Assembly (NCBI RefSeq): GCF_006716065.1
Contig: NZ_VFOL01000001.1
Span: 4,340,001-4,404,000 of the forward strand
DNA: 64,000 bases
Direction of reading: 5' to 3'
Origin: Salinispora arenicola
GTDB taxonomy: Bacteria > Actinomycetota > Actinomycetes > Mycobacteriales > Micromonosporaceae
Positions 33,822-43,909 of this stretch are shown here, one piece after another (the first letter of the stretch is position 1; every line of letters begins with the position of its first letter). Under the pieces are notes generated by a model that saw only the letters and a list, made by a program, of their open reading frames with translations, made no database searches and was not told the origin of the DNA. The position numbers and the translations under genes are program-made.

Positions 33822-34907
33822 ATGGTGCGATGGCGGTCAGCAACGGTGACGGCGGTTCGGCGAGAATGGAAGGGCGCGGTCGAACTGGACGTCACCCTCG
33901 TCGACGGCGCTGCGGTACGCGCCCTCGCCTACCCCGAACTGGTCGGCCGGCCCCAAGCCGGAGACCGCGTGTTGCTCAACGTGAACGCCCTGCTGATGGG
34001 TCTCGGTACCGGCGGATACGCCTTGGTCGTGGCCCTGCCGGACCGGCTACCACCGGATCCACCCACACCAGCGGAAAGCCGTGCCGCGGGTCACCTGGTC
34101 AAGGCCCGCTACACCCCGTTACAGCCGATCCTGCTCGGCGTCGACGAGGAGGCATCCCCGCACCGAGCCGCCCTGGCCGACGCCGACGATCTGTCCGGCC
34201 TGCCCGTGGTCACCGCCGACCTGCACTCCGCCCTCCCGGCGGTTCTTGCCGGAATCCGTGCCGACACACCGAACGCACGGGTGGCGTACCTGCTCACCGA
34301 CGGTGGCGCGCTGCCAGCGTGGTTCTCCCGTACCCTCGCCGGGCTCCGCGAGCACCTGGTCGGCACGATCAGCGTTGGCCAGGCGTTCGGCGGGGACCTG
34401 GAGGCCGGCACCCTGCACGCCGGCCTGCTCGCCGCTCGACATGTGCTCCACGCCGACCTGGCCGTCGTCGCCCAGGGACCTGGCAACCTGGGTACCGGCA
34501 CGCGGTGGGGCTTCTCCGGAGTAGCAGTCGGCGAGGCGGTCAACGCAATCGCCGCACTGGGTGGACGGCCGGTCGGATCACTCCGGATCTCCGCCGCCGA
34601 CGCCCGTCCTCGGCACCGTGGCGTGTCCCACCACAGTCTGACCGCGTACGGTCGGGTGGCGTTGGCCAGCGCCGAGTTGGTGGTTCCCGACCAACTCGAC
34701 CCGGCGCTGGCGACAACGGTCGAGGTGGCGCTGGCCCCACTCGCCGCCCGGCACCGCGTGCGCCGGGTGCCGGTTGACGGGCTCGACGCCGCGCTGCGAG
34801 CCAGCCCGGTGCCACTGTCAACGATGGGCCGCGGTCTGGACGCCGACTACGCCTATTTCCTCGCGGCTGCGGCAGCCGGCCGGCATGCCGCGCGACTCGC
34901 CGGCTGA
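33822..34907 (+). CDS. DUF3866 family protein
   Basis: A 361-residue conserved actinobacterial protein of unknown function. From the ATG at 33822 it begins MVRWRSATVTAVRREWKGAV, then a beta-rich N-terminal domain (LAYPELVGRPQAGDRVLLNV) and a larger Gly/Ala-rich domain with HLVKARYTPLQPILLGVDEE, VAYLLTDGGALPAWFSRTLA, VAQGPGNLGTGTRWGFSGVA and RHRGVSHHSLTAYGRVALA. The invariant RHRGVSHHS and GPGNLGTGT stretches look like an active site, but the reaction is unknown. It is divergent from pafB and always near this locus in my knowledge of actinomycete genomes. Confidence 0.85.
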   Translation: MVRWRSATVTAVRREWKGAVELDVTLVDGAAVRALAYPELVGRPQAGDRVLLNVNALLMGLGTGGYALVVALPDRLPPDPPTPAESRAAGHLVKARYTPLQPILLGVDEEASPHRAALADADDLSGLPVVTADLHSALPAVLAGIRADTPNARVAYLLTDGGALPAWFSRTLAGLREHLVGTISVGQAFGGDLEAGTLHAGLLAARHVLHADLAVVAQGPGNLGTGTRWGFSGVAVGEAVNAIAALGGRPVGSLRISAADARPRHRGVSHHSLTAYGRVALASAELVVPDQLDPALATTVEVALAPLAARHRVRRVPVDGLDAALRASPVPLSTMGRGLDADYAYFLAAAAAGRHAARLAG

Positions 34908-34914
34908 CCGGGGC

Positions 34915-35100
34915 TCAGGCGAAGATCACCAACGCGCCCCAGGCCACCACGATCGCGCCCAAGGCGAGCGCCAGCACCCAGGTGGGCACCGTGTACTCGC
35001 CGCGGCGGTTACGTTCGATCTCCGCACGGATCTTCTGGCGGCGGCGCTCGACCCAGCTCTGCTTCTCGGAGCCGGGACCGCCCGGGTTGGTAGGCATCAT
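34915..35100 (-). CDS. Small single-helix membrane protein
   Basis: A 61-residue protein: a hydrophilic, basic N-terminus (KQSWVERRRQKIRAEIERNR) followed by one C-terminal membrane helix (VPTWVLALALGAIVVAWGAL), so probably a tail-anchored cytoplasmic protein. It lies 56 bases downstream of pafA on the other side of its stop... that is, on the same strand after pafA, and converges with the DUF3866 gene with 7 bases between stops. The family is not recognised; two adjacent ATGs can serve as start. Confidence 0.75.
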   Translation of the reverse strand: MMPTNPGGPGSEKQSWVERRRQKIRAEIERNRRGEYTVPTWVLALALGAIVVAWGALVIFA

Positions 35101-35156
35101 CGCGCGGCCAGCCTACCCGGCGACGGTCGACCGGTACGCACCTGCCCGTCATGCCG

Positions 35157-36515
35157 TCACATGCTGGCGATCAACCGCTCCACCCGCTCGTCGTACGCCC
35201 GGAATGGGTCCTTGCACAGCACGGTGCGCTGCGCCTGATCGTTGAGCTTCAGATGCACCCAGTCGACGGTGAAGTCCCGCCGCTTCTCCTGGGCGTGCCG
35301 GATGAACTCACCCCGCAGCCGCGCTCGGGTGGTCTGCGGTGGCGTCTCCTTGGCCTCGAAGATCTCCGGATCGGTTGCCGCCCGGTCCACCTGGCCCCGC
35401 CGCTCCAGCAAGCCGTACAGACCTCGACCGCGACGCAGGTCGTGGTAGGCGAGATCCATCTGCGCCACCCGTGGATGCGACAACGGCAGGTCGTGCTTAC
35501 CCTGGTAGCGCTCGATCAGCCGCAGCTTGGTAACCCAGTCGATCTCCCGGGCCACCGGATCCAGGTCACCGGTCTCCACCGCCCGCAGCACCCGGCCCCA
35601 GAGCTCCACCACGCGCTTCGCCGTCTGGTCGCCGCCGCGTCGCTCGACGAACTCCGTCGCCTTCGCCAGGTACTCCTGCTGGATTTCCAGCGCGCTGATC
35701 TCCTTACCCGAGGCCAGCCGCACCTTCCTCCGCCCGGTGATGTCGTGCGACACCTCGCGGATCGCTCGGATCGGATTCTCCAGTGTCAGATCCCGCATCA
35801 CCACCCCGGACTCGATCATCCGGAGCACGATGTCCGCGGCGCCCACCTTCAGCAGGGTGGTGACCTCGTTCATGTTCGAATCGCCGACGATCACGTGCAG
35901 CCGGCGGTACCGTTCGGCGTCCGCGTGTGGCTCGTCCCGGGTATTGATGATCGGTCGGCTCCGGGTGGTCGCCGACGACACCCCCTCCCAGATGTGCTCG
36001 GCCCGCTGCGACAGGCAGTAGACGGCGCCCCGGGGCGTCTGCAGAACCTTCCCCGCACCACAAATCAACTGTCGGGTGACCAGGAACGGAATCAGCACAT
36101 CCGCCAACCGTCCGAACTCGCCGTGTCGCGAGACGAGGTAGTTCTCGTGGCAGCCGTACGAGTTTCCCGCCGAGTCGGTGTTGTTCTTGAACAGGTAGAT
36201 CTCACCCGCGATGCCTTCGTCGTGCAGCCGCTTCTCCGCATCGACGAGCAGGCCCTCCAGGATCCGTTCACCGGCACGGTCGTGCGCCACCAGGTCCGCC
36301 ACCGAGTCACACTCCGGCGTTGCATACTCCGGGTGCGAGCCGACGTCCAGGTACAGCCGGGCCCCGTTGCGCAGGAAGACATTGCTCGATCGGCCCCACG
36401 ACACCACCCGCCGGAACAGGTACCGCGCGACCTCGTCGGGGGACAACCGGCGCTGCCCGCGGTAGGTGCAGGTGACGCCGTATTCGGTCTCGAGGCCGAA
36501 GATTCGCCGCTCCAT
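35157..36515 (-). CDS. pafA: Pup--protein ligase PafA
   Basis: Attaches the small protein Pup to lysines of target proteins, marking them for the proteasome. The 452-residue enzyme belongs to the glutamine-synthetase-like carboxylate-amine ligase group: [20 protein letters not shown] at the N-terminus with the nucleotide/Mg glutamate, [60 protein letters not shown] and [16 protein letters not shown]. The C-terminal domain ends [23 protein letters not shown] at 36515. It lies apart from pup/prc by the inserted sugar-dehydratase-like gene. Confidence 0.97.
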   Translation of the reverse strand: MERRIFGLETEYGVTCTYRGQRRLSPDEVARYLFRRVVSWGRSSNVFLRNGARLYLDVGSHPEYATPECDSVADLVAHDRAGERILEGLLVDAEKRLHDEGIAGEIYLFKNNTDSAGNSYGCHENYLVSRHGEFGRLADVLIPFLVTRQLICGAGKVLQTPRGAVYCLSQRAEHIWEGVSSATTRSRPIINTRDEPHADAERYRRLHVIVGDSNMNEVTTLLKVGAADIVLRMIESGVVMRDLTLENPIRAIREVSHDITGRRKVRLASGKEISALEIQQEYLAKATEFVERRGGDQTAKRVVELWGRVLRAVETGDLDPVAREIDWVTKLRLIERYQGKHDLPLSHPRVAQMDLAYHDLRRGRGLYGLLERRGQVDRAATDPEIFEAKETPPQTTRARLRGEFIRHAQEKRRDFTVDWVHLKLNDQAQRTVLCKDPFRAYDERVERLIASM

Positions 36516-36628
36516 GAGGAGACCCTAGCCGCACCGGACGGCATCTGGGCAGCGCTCACCACACCCGTCCCGCGCGGCCCGCTGCCACCTCCCGTCCGAG
36601 CGGCCCGCCCCAAGGTACGGTGCAAACC

Positions 36629-37603
36629 GTGAGAATCCTCGTCACTGGCGGGGCTGGCTTCATCGGCTCAGCGTACGTGCGCCGGCTGCTCTCCGGCTCC
36701 GAACCCGCCCTGCGGCCGGACCAGGTAACCGTGCTCGACTCGTTCACCTATGCCGGCACCGATGGCAGTCTCGGCCCCGTCCGCGACGACCCCCGCCTGC
36801 GTGTCGTCCGTGGTGATGTGCGCGACGAGGATCTGGTCGACGCCACTGTCGCCGGACACGACGCCATCGTCCACTTCGCCGCTGAATCCCACGTGGACCG
36901 CTCCATTGCCAGTGCGGCCCCGTTCGTCAGCACCAATGTGGGCGGCACCCAGGTCCTGCTCGACGCCGCGCTGCGTCACCGCACCGGCCGCTTCCTCCAC
37001 GTCTCCACCGATGAGGTGTACGGGTCCATCAGCCAGGGCACGTCGCCCCCTTCCGCGCCGCTGAACCCGAGTTCCCCGTACTCGGCCACCAAGGCTGCCG
37101 CCGACCTGTTGGCCCTGGCCTACCACCGCACCCACGGACTTGACGTGGTGATCACCCGGGGTGCCAACAACTACGGTCCCTACCAGCACCCCGAGAAGCT
37201 GATCCCCCGCTTCGTCACCAACCTGTTCGAGGGACACACCCTGCCGCTGTACGGCGACGGCGGCGACATCCGCGACTGGCTGCACGTGGACGACCACTGC
37301 CACGGAATCGCGCTGGCGCAACGGAACGGCCGGGCCGGGGCGATCTACCACCTCGGCGGCGGCACTGCCCTGACCAACCGGGATCTGACCGCCGCGCTGC
37401 TCGACCTTTTCGACGTTGGTTGGGACCGGGTGACACCGGTGACCGACCGAAAGGGCCACGACCGCAGGTACGCCCTCGACACCACCGCGACCCGTCGCGA
37501 CCTCGGATGGGCACCAGCCGTCGCCCTCGATCGAGGCCTGACCGCCACCGTCAGGTGGTACCGGGAGCACCGGGCCTGGTGGGAGCCGCTGGTCAAGGCG
37601 TAG
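36629..37603 (+). CDS. dTDP-glucose 4,6-dehydratase-like NAD-dependent enzyme
   Basis: An extended SDR of 324 residues related to RmlB: Rossmann motif LVTGGAGFIGSAYVRRLL, VHFAAESHVDRSI, the TDEVYG segment giving the Thr-Asp-Glu active-site set of 4,6-dehydratases, and YxxxK in SSPYSATKAAADLLALAYHR. TRGANNYGPYQHPEKLIPRF and YGDGGDIRDWLHVDDHC are nearly universal in the family. It converts dTDP-glucose to dTDP-4-keto-6-deoxyglucose. It is isolated, on the strand opposite to the proteasome genes, between pafA and prcA; no rmlA, C or D lies beside it. It could supply the deoxysugar genes near 62-64 kb (inference). GTG 36629 or 36620. Confidence 0.92.
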   Translation: MRILVTGGAGFIGSAYVRRLLSGSEPALRPDQVTVLDSFTYAGTDGSLGPVRDDPRLRVVRGDVRDEDLVDATVAGHDAIVHFAAESHVDRSIASAAPFVSTNVGGTQVLLDAALRHRTGRFLHVSTDEVYGSISQGTSPPSAPLNPSSPYSATKAAADLLALAYHRTHGLDVVITRGANNYGPYQHPEKLIPRFVTNLFEGHTLPLYGDGGDIRDWLHVDDHCHGIALAQRNGRAGAIYHLGGGTALTNRDLTAALLDLFDVGWDRVTPVTDRKGHDRRYALDTTATRRDLGWAPAVALDRGLTATVRWYREHRAWWEPLVKA

Positions 37604-37632
37604 TCCCGCCGACGTGGGCGAGCCAGCCAGGT

Positions 37633-38454
37633 TCAGGAATCCGGGCGTTCCGGCTCCGGGCCCTCCAGGTCCGCCGAGCCCGCCGACGCCGTCGGCTTCC
37701 GCGCCTCCGCCGCCGAGGTGTCCGTGTCCGATGACGACGGAGGCTGCCCGGCCGCACCGTCGTCGAGCAGCACGGTCAACGCGGCGCCGGTAACCCGCCG
37801 GAACGTCCGCCCCACCCGGCCACGGTCCAGGACGGCGACCTCCAGTTGGTCCGCCGCGATCGTGCGGGCAGCCCCGCCCTCACCGCCGACACTGCCCAAC
37901 GCCTGCACCGCCACCTTGACCGCGTCGCCCAGCGACATGTCCGGACGGTGGTTTGACTTGAGCACCCCGGTGATCGCCTCGGCCTGACCGCCCATCGCCA
38001 TTCGACCTGGCTCGTCATTGACCGACCCGTCGTAGGTGAGTCGGTACAACTCGTCGTCCGCTGTCGTCGCGCCGACCTGGGCGACACAGATCTCCACCTC
38101 GAACGGTTTGGACTGCTCGGTGAAGATTGCGCCAAGGGTCTGTGCGAACGCGTTGGCGAGCGCCCGGCCGGTCACGTCCCGCCGGTCGTAGCTCAAGCCG
38201 TTCAGGTCAGCCATCCGCACGCCCGCACGCCGCAGGTTCTCGAACTCGTTGTACCTGCCCACCGCGGCGAAGCCGATCCGGTCGTAGATCTCGCCGACCT
38301 TGTGTAGCGCACTGGAGAGGTTCTCCGCGACGAAGAGCACCCCACCGGCATAACTCAGGACCACCGCGCTGCGTCCCCGGGCGATGCCCTTACGGGCCAG
38401 CTCGGAGCGGTCACGCATGATCTGCTCGGGCGAGGCGTAAAACTGCATGGCCAC
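37633..38454 (-). CDS. prcA: Proteasome alpha subunit
   Basis: Forms the outer heptameric rings of the 20S proteasome and gates substrate entry. The 273-residue protein begins [20 protein letters not shown], the gate and alpha-helix H0 region, then [20 protein letters not shown] and the beta-sandwich core ([20 protein letters not shown]). The tail is acidic and Ser/Thr-rich, as in other actinobacteria. The GTG at 38454 has GGAGAA 8 bases upstream. It follows prcB with a 53-base gap on the same strand. Confidence 0.97.
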   Translation of the reverse strand: MAMQFYASPEQIMRDRSELARKGIARGRSAVVLSYAGGVLFVAENLSSALHKVGEIYDRIGFAAVGRYNEFENLRRAGVRMADLNGLSYDRRDVTGRALANAFAQTLGAIFTEQSKPFEVEICVAQVGATTADDELYRLTYDGSVNDEPGRMAMGGQAEAITGVLKSNHRPDMSLGDAVKVAVQALGSVGGEGGAARTIAADQLEVAVLDRGRVGRTFRRVTGAALTVLLDDGAAGQPPSSSDTDTSAAEARKPTASAGSADLEGPEPERPDS

Positions 38455-38507
38455 GACAGAAGTTCTCCTTACGGCGCTGTGCTGGGGACTGCGGTCGGGT
38501 GGGGGTC

Positions 38508-39347
38508 TCAGCCGCCCGGGTTCTCCATCCGGCCAGCGACCACGTTCTCGGCGATCGCCGCCGTCTCCGCCTCGGTGAGTCGGTGCGTGCCCTCCGCCGT
38601 GACGGTCATCACCACCGGGTAGATCCGACGGGTCAGGTCCGGGCCACCGGTCGCGGTGTCGTCGTCGGCCGCGTCGTACAGGGCCTCCACGGCCAGACGC
38701 ATCGCGTCGTCGACGGAGAGCCCAACCCGGAACCGCTTCTTCAGCGCCGACTTGGCGAATAGGGAGCCGGAACCCACCGCGTCGTAACCGGTCTCCTCGT
38801 ACGGGCCGCCCGTCACATCGAAGCTAAAGATCCGGCCAGCCTTGACCGGGTCGTTCGCGGCCAGGTCGAACCCGGCGAACATCGGCACCACGGCGAGCCC
38901 CTGCATCGCCGCGCCGAGGTTACCGCGAACCATCGCGGCCAGCCGGTTGGCCTTGCCGTCGAGGGAGAGCATCGCTCCCTCGATCTTCTCGTAGTGCTCC
39001 AGCTCGACCTGGAACAGTCGGATCAGCTCGATGCCGATTCCGGCGGCGCCCGCCATGCCGACCAGGGAGTACGCGTCCGCCGGGTAGACCTTCTCGATGT
39101 CTCGCTGGGCGATCAGGTTACCCATGGTGGCGCGGCGGTCACCGGCCATCACCACCCCACCGGCCGCGGCAATGGCCACGATGGTGGTGGCGTGCGGCGT
39201 CAGGTCCGCGGCCGTCCCCGGCGGCAGCGGACGTCGTCCGGGCAGCAGCTCCGGGGCCGCCATGCTCAGGAACGCGGAGAAGGAGGACGTCCCCGCGCTG
39301 GTGAACAGATCCGGAAGACGCCCGGATGGATCAAAAGCCGCTGCCAC
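38508..39347 (-). CDS. prcB: Proteasome beta subunit (catalytic)
   Basis: Catalytic subunit of the 20S proteasome, an N-terminal-threonine hydrolase. The GTG at 39347 is fixed by GAGAGGAACCAC upstream and gives a 279-residue precursor. The propeptide is about 53 residues (ending DLTPHA); cleavage before Thr54 would leave the mature [20 protein letters not shown] start with the nucleophile Thr1 and the Asp and Lys/Arg partners ([10 protein letters not shown]). Mature length about 226. It lies between pup and prcA. Confidence 0.97.
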   Translation of the reverse strand: MAAAFDPSGRLPDLFTSAGTSSFSAFLSMAAPELLPGRRPLPPGTAADLTPHATTIVAIAAAGGVVMAGDRRATMGNLIAQRDIEKVYPADAYSLVGMAGAAGIGIELIRLFQVELEHYEKIEGAMLSLDGKANRLAAMVRGNLGAAMQGLAVVPMFAGFDLAANDPVKAGRIFSFDVTGGPYEETGYDAVGSGSLFAKSALKKRFRVGLSVDDAMRLAVEALYDAADDDTATGGPDLTRRIYPVVMTVTAEGTHRLTEAETAAIAENVVAGRMENPGG

Positions 39348-39547
39348 GTGGTTCCTCTCAGGTACGTGATCGCCCTGGTCGGTCCGTCTGGACTCGCATC
39401 CGGGACCGGCCAGGACCACCGTTGTGGTTGGAGCAGGGTATCCCGCACACCCCATGGTGCGGTGATCGTGGTCCGGGTGTTGCGGACTCACCACGCCGCG
39501 GGCTCAGCCGACACCGGCCGAGCCGCCCGGTACACCCACGACGCCTC

Positions 39548-39763
39548 CTATTCACCACCCTTCTGCACGTAGCCACGAACGAATTCCTCAGCGTTCTCCT
39601 CGAGAACCGAGTCGATCTCGTCCAGCAGGTCGTCGACGTCCTCGGTGATCTCGGCGTGCCGTTCGGCGACCTCCGGGCTCGCCTCCGTCGTGACGTCCTC
39701 GATCTCCTCGCCCTGCTGGGACCGGCCGGTCTGCGACTGCCCACCACTGTCACGGGTCGCCAT
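39548..39763 (-). CDS. pup: Prokaryotic ubiquitin-like protein Pup
   Basis: Pup, 71 residues from the ATG at 39763 (GGAGGAGGCAGCC ribosome site). Its disordered, acidic body carries the Mpa-binding coil region ([20 protein letters not shown]) and ends [12 protein letters not shown]. The last residue is already glutamate, so it needs no Dop deamidation before PafA uses it; in mycobacteria it is glutamine. It is between dop and prcB in the usual order. Confidence 0.97.
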   Translation of the reverse strand: MATRDSGGQSQTGRSQQGEEIEDVTTEASPEVAERHAEITEDVDDLLDEIDSVLEENAEEFVRGYVQKGGE

Positions 39764-39867
39764 GGCTGCCTCCTCCACGATCGTCTACGACGAACCTACC
39801 TCGCGCGGACGACGAAACGGCCCGCCGCGCCCCGGCCGGGCGACACCTGGGCACCACGTCGGACGAC

Positions 39868-41385
39868 TCAACCATTGGTCAGCGTCTCCAGCAGATCCTT
39901 GGCACTCTCACACCGGTCGAAGAGCGCGCCGACGTGCTTGCGGGTGCCCCGCTCCGGCTCCATCATCGGCACCCGCACCAGCGACTCACGGCCCACGTCG
40001 AAGATGACCGAGTCCCAGCTCGCGGCGACCACCTCGGAGGCGTACTGGGCGAGGCAACGACCTCGGAAGTAGGCCCGGGTGTCCTCCGGCGGCTCGGTCA
40101 TCGCGGCCTGGGTCGCCTCCACCGGCAGCAGCGTCTTCATCGCGCCCCGCGACACCAGCCGGTGGTAGAGGCCCTTCTCCGGGCGAACGTCGGAGTACTG
40201 CAGGTCAACCAGTTGCAGCTTGTGCGCCCCCCAGCCGAGCTTCTCCCGTTCCCGGTAGCCCTCCAACAGCCGCAGCTTCGCCACCCAGTCGAGTTCGTCG
40301 GCACACAGGAACGCGTCCCGGCCCAGCCGGTCCAGCACGCTCTCCCAGCGGTCCAGCACGTCGGCGGTCTGCTCGTCGACATCGCTGCCGTACCGGTCGT
40401 CCACGAAGGAGCGTACCCGCTCGTAGTAGGCCCACTGCACGTCCAGGGCGGTGAGTCGCCGCCCGTCCCGCAGTCGCATGAGGTGGCCGAGTGACGGGTC
40501 GTGACTGACCGCCCGCAGCTCGCTGACCGGATCCGCGATGCCAAGGTCCGCAACGAGCGCCTTCTCCTCGATCATGGTGAGGATCAGGGCGGTCGTGCCC
40601 AGCTTGAGATACGTCGAGATCTCCGACAGGTTGGCGTCACCGATGATGACGTGCAGCCGCCGGTACCTGTCGGCATCGGCGTGCGGCTCGTCGCGGGTGT
40701 TGATGATGGGCCGCTTGAGCGTGGTCTCCAGCCCGACCTCGACCTCGAAGAAGTCGGCGCGCTGGGAGATCTGGAAGCCGCTCTGAGCACCGTCCTGACC
40801 GATGCCCACTCGCCCGGCGCCCGCGACGATCTGCCGGGTGACGAAGAACGGCGTCAGGTACGTGACGATGTCGGCGAAGGCGGTCTGCCGCCGCATCAGG
40901 TAGTTCTCGTGGGCGCCGTAACTGGCGCCCTTGTTGTCGGTGTTGTTCTTGTACAGGTGAATGGGGTGGCTACCCGGGATGGTGGCGGCACGCCGGGCCG
41001 CCTCGGCCATCACCAACTCCCCCGCCTTGTCCCACCGAACCAGATCCCGGGGAGTGGTCACCTCAGGAGTGGAGTACTCCGGATGGGCGTGATCAACGTA
41101 GAGCCGCGCTCCGTTGGTGAGTATCACGTTGGCCAGGCCGAGATCCTCGTCGGCGAGGGCCTCCGCAGGGTCGTACGCGGCCCCGGAGTAGGTGAAGCCA
41201 CGCGCGTCGCGCAGCGGCGACTCCTCCTCGTAGTCCCACCGAGCCCGGCCACCCCGGTTGAGTTCCGGACGCGCCCCGTAGGCGTTGACCACCTGGGAGG
41301 AGGTGACCATCGGATTGGCCCCGGCCTGACCGGGCACGGAGATGCCGTACTCGACCTCGGTGCCCATGATCCGTCTAACGCTCAT
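39868..41385 (-). CDS. dop: Depupylase/deamidase Dop
   Basis: Removes Pup from tagged proteins (and, in species with Gln-ending Pup, deamidates Pup). 505 residues, paralogous to PafA but with the extra N-terminal loop after [20 protein letters not shown] (residues about 20-80). Visible motifs: [60 protein letters not shown] and [20 protein letters not shown]. Because Pup here ends in Glu, its role should be depupylation only. Downstream in the operon of pup-prcBA; ATG at 41385. Confidence 0.97.
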   Translation of the reverse strand: MSVRRIMGTEVEYGISVPGQAGANPMVTSSQVVNAYGARPELNRGGRARWDYEEESPLRDARGFTYSGAAYDPAEALADEDLGLANVILTNGARLYVDHAHPEYSTPEVTTPRDLVRWDKAGELVMAEAARRAATIPGSHPIHLYKNNTDNKGASYGAHENYLMRRQTAFADIVTYLTPFFVTRQIVAGAGRVGIGQDGAQSGFQISQRADFFEVEVGLETTLKRPIINTRDEPHADADRYRRLHVIIGDANLSEISTYLKLGTTALILTMIEEKALVADLGIADPVSELRAVSHDPSLGHLMRLRDGRRLTALDVQWAYYERVRSFVDDRYGSDVDEQTADVLDRWESVLDRLGRDAFLCADELDWVAKLRLLEGYREREKLGWGAHKLQLVDLQYSDVRPEKGLYHRLVSRGAMKTLLPVEATQAAMTEPPEDTRAYFRGRCLAQYASEVVAASWDSVIFDVGRESLVRVPMMEPERGTRKHVGALFDRCESAKDLLETLTNG

Positions 41386-41491
41386 CGACCTACCCGCCTC
41401 ACTCGCCCCGACCGGTCCCGTAGTCGAGCGTAGTCGGCCGCACGACCGATGGTGACGCGGCGGTGCGGAGCAGCTTCACCCGACGACGGTT

Positions 41492-41523
41492 GAGGGCCCG
41501 GGTCTTCAGTGGCCCGGGCCCTC
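41492..41523 (-). terminator. Hairpin terminator between mpa and dop
   Basis: A perfect 11-bp stem (41492-41502 with 41513-41523) and a 10-base loop, starting 12 bases beyond the mpa stop on the minus strand. It should separate mpa from dop-pup-prcBA, which then need their own promoter in the 106 bases before dop. Confidence 0.7.
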
Positions 41524-41535
41524 GGCACACCGTCG

Positions 41536-43317
41536 TCAGAGGTACTGACCGGTGTTGCTGGCGGTCTCGATGGACCGGCCCGCGTCGGCGCCCTTGCCGC
41601 CGGAGACGAGCGTGCGGATGTAGACGATCCGCTCGCCCTTCTTGCCGGAGATGCGCGCCCAATCGTCAGGGTTGGTGGTGTTGGGCAGGTCCTCGTTCTC
41701 CCGGAACTCGTCGACGCAGGCGTCGAGGAGGTGTTGCAGCCGCAGGCCCTTGCGGGCGGAGGTGAGAAACTCCTTGATGGCCATCTTCTTGCCCCGGTCC
41801 ACGATGTTCTGGATCATCGCCCCGGAGTTGAAGTCCTTGAAGTAGAGGACATCCTTGTCGCCGTTGGCGTAGGTGACCTCGAGGAAGCGGTTCTCCTCGG
41901 TCTCCGAGTACATTCGCAGGACGACCGCGTCGATCATCGCCGCCACGGTGGCCTGTGGCTCACCACCGTGCTCGGCCAGGTCATCCGGATGCAGGGGCAG
42001 TCCGGAGAGGATGTACTTGGAGAAGATGTCCTTCGCCGCCTCGGCGTCCGGCCTCTCAATCTTGATTTTGACGTCAAGCCGGCCCGGCCGCAGGATCGCC
42101 GGGTCAATCATGTCCTCCCGATTGGAGGCGCCGATGACGATGACGTTCTCCAGGCCCTCCACGCCGTCGATCTCGCTGAGCAACTGCGGGACGATGGTGT
42201 TCTCCACATCCGACGAGACGCCGGAACCGCGGGTGCGGAACACCGAGTCCATCTCGTCGAAGAACACGATGACCGGCGTGCCCTCACCGGCCTTCTCCCG
42301 CGCGCGCTGGAAAATCAGCCGGATGTGCCGCTCGGTCTCGCCGACGTACTTGTTGAGCAGCTCAGGACCCTTGATGTTGAGGAAGTAGCTGGTGTGCTTC
42401 TCCTCGCCGCGCCGCTCGGCGATCTTCTTCGCCAGCGAGTTGGCCACCGCCTTGGCGATCAGGGTCTTACCACAGCCGGGTGGTCCGTAGAGCAGGATGC
42501 CCTTCGGCGGCCGGAGCTGGTGCTCGCGGAACAGATCAGCGTGCAGGAACGGCAGCTCCACCGCGTCGCGGATCTGCTCTATCTGCGCGTGGAGGCCGCC
42601 GATGTCGGTGTAGTCGACGTCCGGCACCTCCTCCAGGACCAGTTCCTCGACCTCACTCTTCGGAATCCGCTCGTACGCGTACGCCGAGCGGGGCTCGATC
42701 ATGAGCGAGTCTCCCGCCCGGATCGCGGCGCCGATCAGGGTCTCCGCGAGGTGCACGACACGTTCCTCGTCGGAGTGGGAGACCACGAGGGCACGGTCGC
42801 CGGGGGCGCCGTCCGGTCCGGCGAGCACCTCCTTGAGCATGACGACCTCACCGGCCCGCTCGTAGCCGAACGCGTCAACGATGTTGAGCGCGTCGTTGAG
42901 CAGGACTTCCTGCCCACGGCACAGCTCGGCGACGTCCAGTGACGGTGAGACGGCCACCCGGAGCTTGCGGCCACCGGTGAACACGTCCACCGTGCCGTCG
43001 TCGTGCCGCTCCAGGAAGATCCCGTAGCCACTCGGCGGCTGGGCGAGACGGTCGATCTCCTCCTTGAGCGTCACGATCTGCGCCCGAGCCTCCTTGAGGG
43101 TGCTCACGAGCCGCTCGTTGTTCTCGGTCAGCCGCGCCAACTGGGCCTGGGCGGCAGCCAGCCGCTCTTCGAGCTGCCGGACGTGTCGGGGGCTTTCGGT
43201 CAACTTGCGCCGCACCAGAGCGAGTTCCTCTTGCAGGAACGCGACCTGCGTGGAGAGATCGTGGGCCTCCTTCTCCCACCGTGCGGCGCGCGAGTCCGCG
43301 TCGTCGCTGCGTGCCAC
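41536..43317 (-). CDS. mpa: Proteasome-associated AAA+ ATPase Mpa/ARC
   Basis: Recognises Pup, unfolds tagged proteins and feeds them to the 20S core. The 593-residue protein has an N-terminal coiled coil (residues about 14-92, e.g. [20 protein letters not shown]) that binds Pup, two OB-fold interdomains, and one AAA module with Walker [10 protein letters not shown] (residues 278-286), Walker [13 protein letters not shown] and the arginine/sensor part. It ends GQYL, the proteasome-docking tail. GTG start with GGGAGGTGGGAC before it. It is divergent from the ferredoxin gene. Confidence 0.97.
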   Translation of the reverse strand: MARSDDADSRAARWEKEAHDLSTQVAFLQEELALVRRKLTESPRHVRQLEERLAAAQAQLARLTENNERLVSTLKEARAQIVTLKEEIDRLAQPPSGYGIFLERHDDGTVDVFTGGRKLRVAVSPSLDVAELCRGQEVLLNDALNIVDAFGYERAGEVVMLKEVLAGPDGAPGDRALVVSHSDEERVVHLAETLIGAAIRAGDSLMIEPRSAYAYERIPKSEVEELVLEEVPDVDYTDIGGLHAQIEQIRDAVELPFLHADLFREHQLRPPKGILLYGPPGCGKTLIAKAVANSLAKKIAERRGEEKHTSYFLNIKGPELLNKYVGETERHIRLIFQRAREKAGEGTPVIVFFDEMDSVFRTRGSGVSSDVENTIVPQLLSEIDGVEGLENVIVIGASNREDMIDPAILRPGRLDVKIKIERPDAEAAKDIFSKYILSGLPLHPDDLAEHGGEPQATVAAMIDAVVLRMYSETEENRFLEVTYANGDKDVLYFKDFNSGAMIQNIVDRGKKMAIKEFLTSARKGLRLQHLLDACVDEFRENEDLPNTTNPDDWARISGKKGERIVYIRTLVSGGKGADAGRSIETASNTGQYL

Positions 43318-43491
43318 GTCCCACCTCCCCGGGGGGCTTGAACGTTCTGCCCTAACACTAGCCGCTATGAGGCCGATTCGGTCCCATGCAACACCCTCGT
43401 CACCGAACCTTGATCGTCACGGGTGGGCCGGGGATTCGGTCTGACCGTTCGGGTACCGTCAGGGCGTACGACGGAAGAACCTGGGGGTACG

Positions 43492-43785
43492 GTGATCGAG
43501 GTCGCGACGGACCAGCTGCAGGTCTGGGTGGACCAGGACCTGTGCACGGGGGACGGGCTGTGCGTCCAGTACGCGCCGGAGGTCTTCGAGTTCGACATCG
43601 ACGGACTGGCCTACGTCAAGGATCCGGACGGTGAACTGGTACAGACCCCGGGTGGCCGGGTGGCCGTACCGGAACACCTCCGCCTCGAGGTGATCGACTC
43701 GGCGAAGGAATGCCCGGGCGAGTGCATTCACGTGGTACGTGGCGGTGACGGCACGCCAGTCGCCGGCCCGGACGCGCAGGACTGA
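43492..43785 (+). CDS. [3Fe-4S]/[4Fe-4S]-type small ferredoxin
   Basis: A 97-residue acidic electron carrier with four cysteines: CTGDGLC near residue 19-25 and KECPGECI near residue 73-79, the pattern of actinobacterial single-cluster ferredoxins that often serve cytochromes P450. The GTG at 43492 is preceded by GGGGG. It is a regular resident of the proteasome locus in actinomycetes, beside mpa, but its partner enzyme is not known; none is adjacent here. Confidence 0.93.
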   Translation: MIEVATDQLQVWVDQDLCTGDGLCVQYAPEVFEFDIDGLAYVKDPDGELVQTPGGRVAVPEHLRLEVIDSAKECPGECIHVVRGGDGTPVAGPDAQD

Positions 43786-43793
43786 CCGCCATC

Positions 43794-43855
43794 GGGCACG
43801 GCGACGCCGAGTCCGGATGCCGTCGGGTGCGGCAACGCCGAGTCCGAATCCCGCG
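43794..43855. repeat. Two imperfect 31-base tandem repeats
   Basis: Two copies of a 31-base unit sharing CGCCGAGTCCG and flanking bases, at 43794-43824 and 43825-43855, in the short space between the convergent ferredoxin and the hypothetical gene. No stem that would act as a terminator is clear. Confidence 0.45.
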
Positions 43856-43909
43856 GGCGCAGATCCCGTCGGATCCGGACCGGTTCCACCGCCACGTCCG
43901 GCGTCGGCC

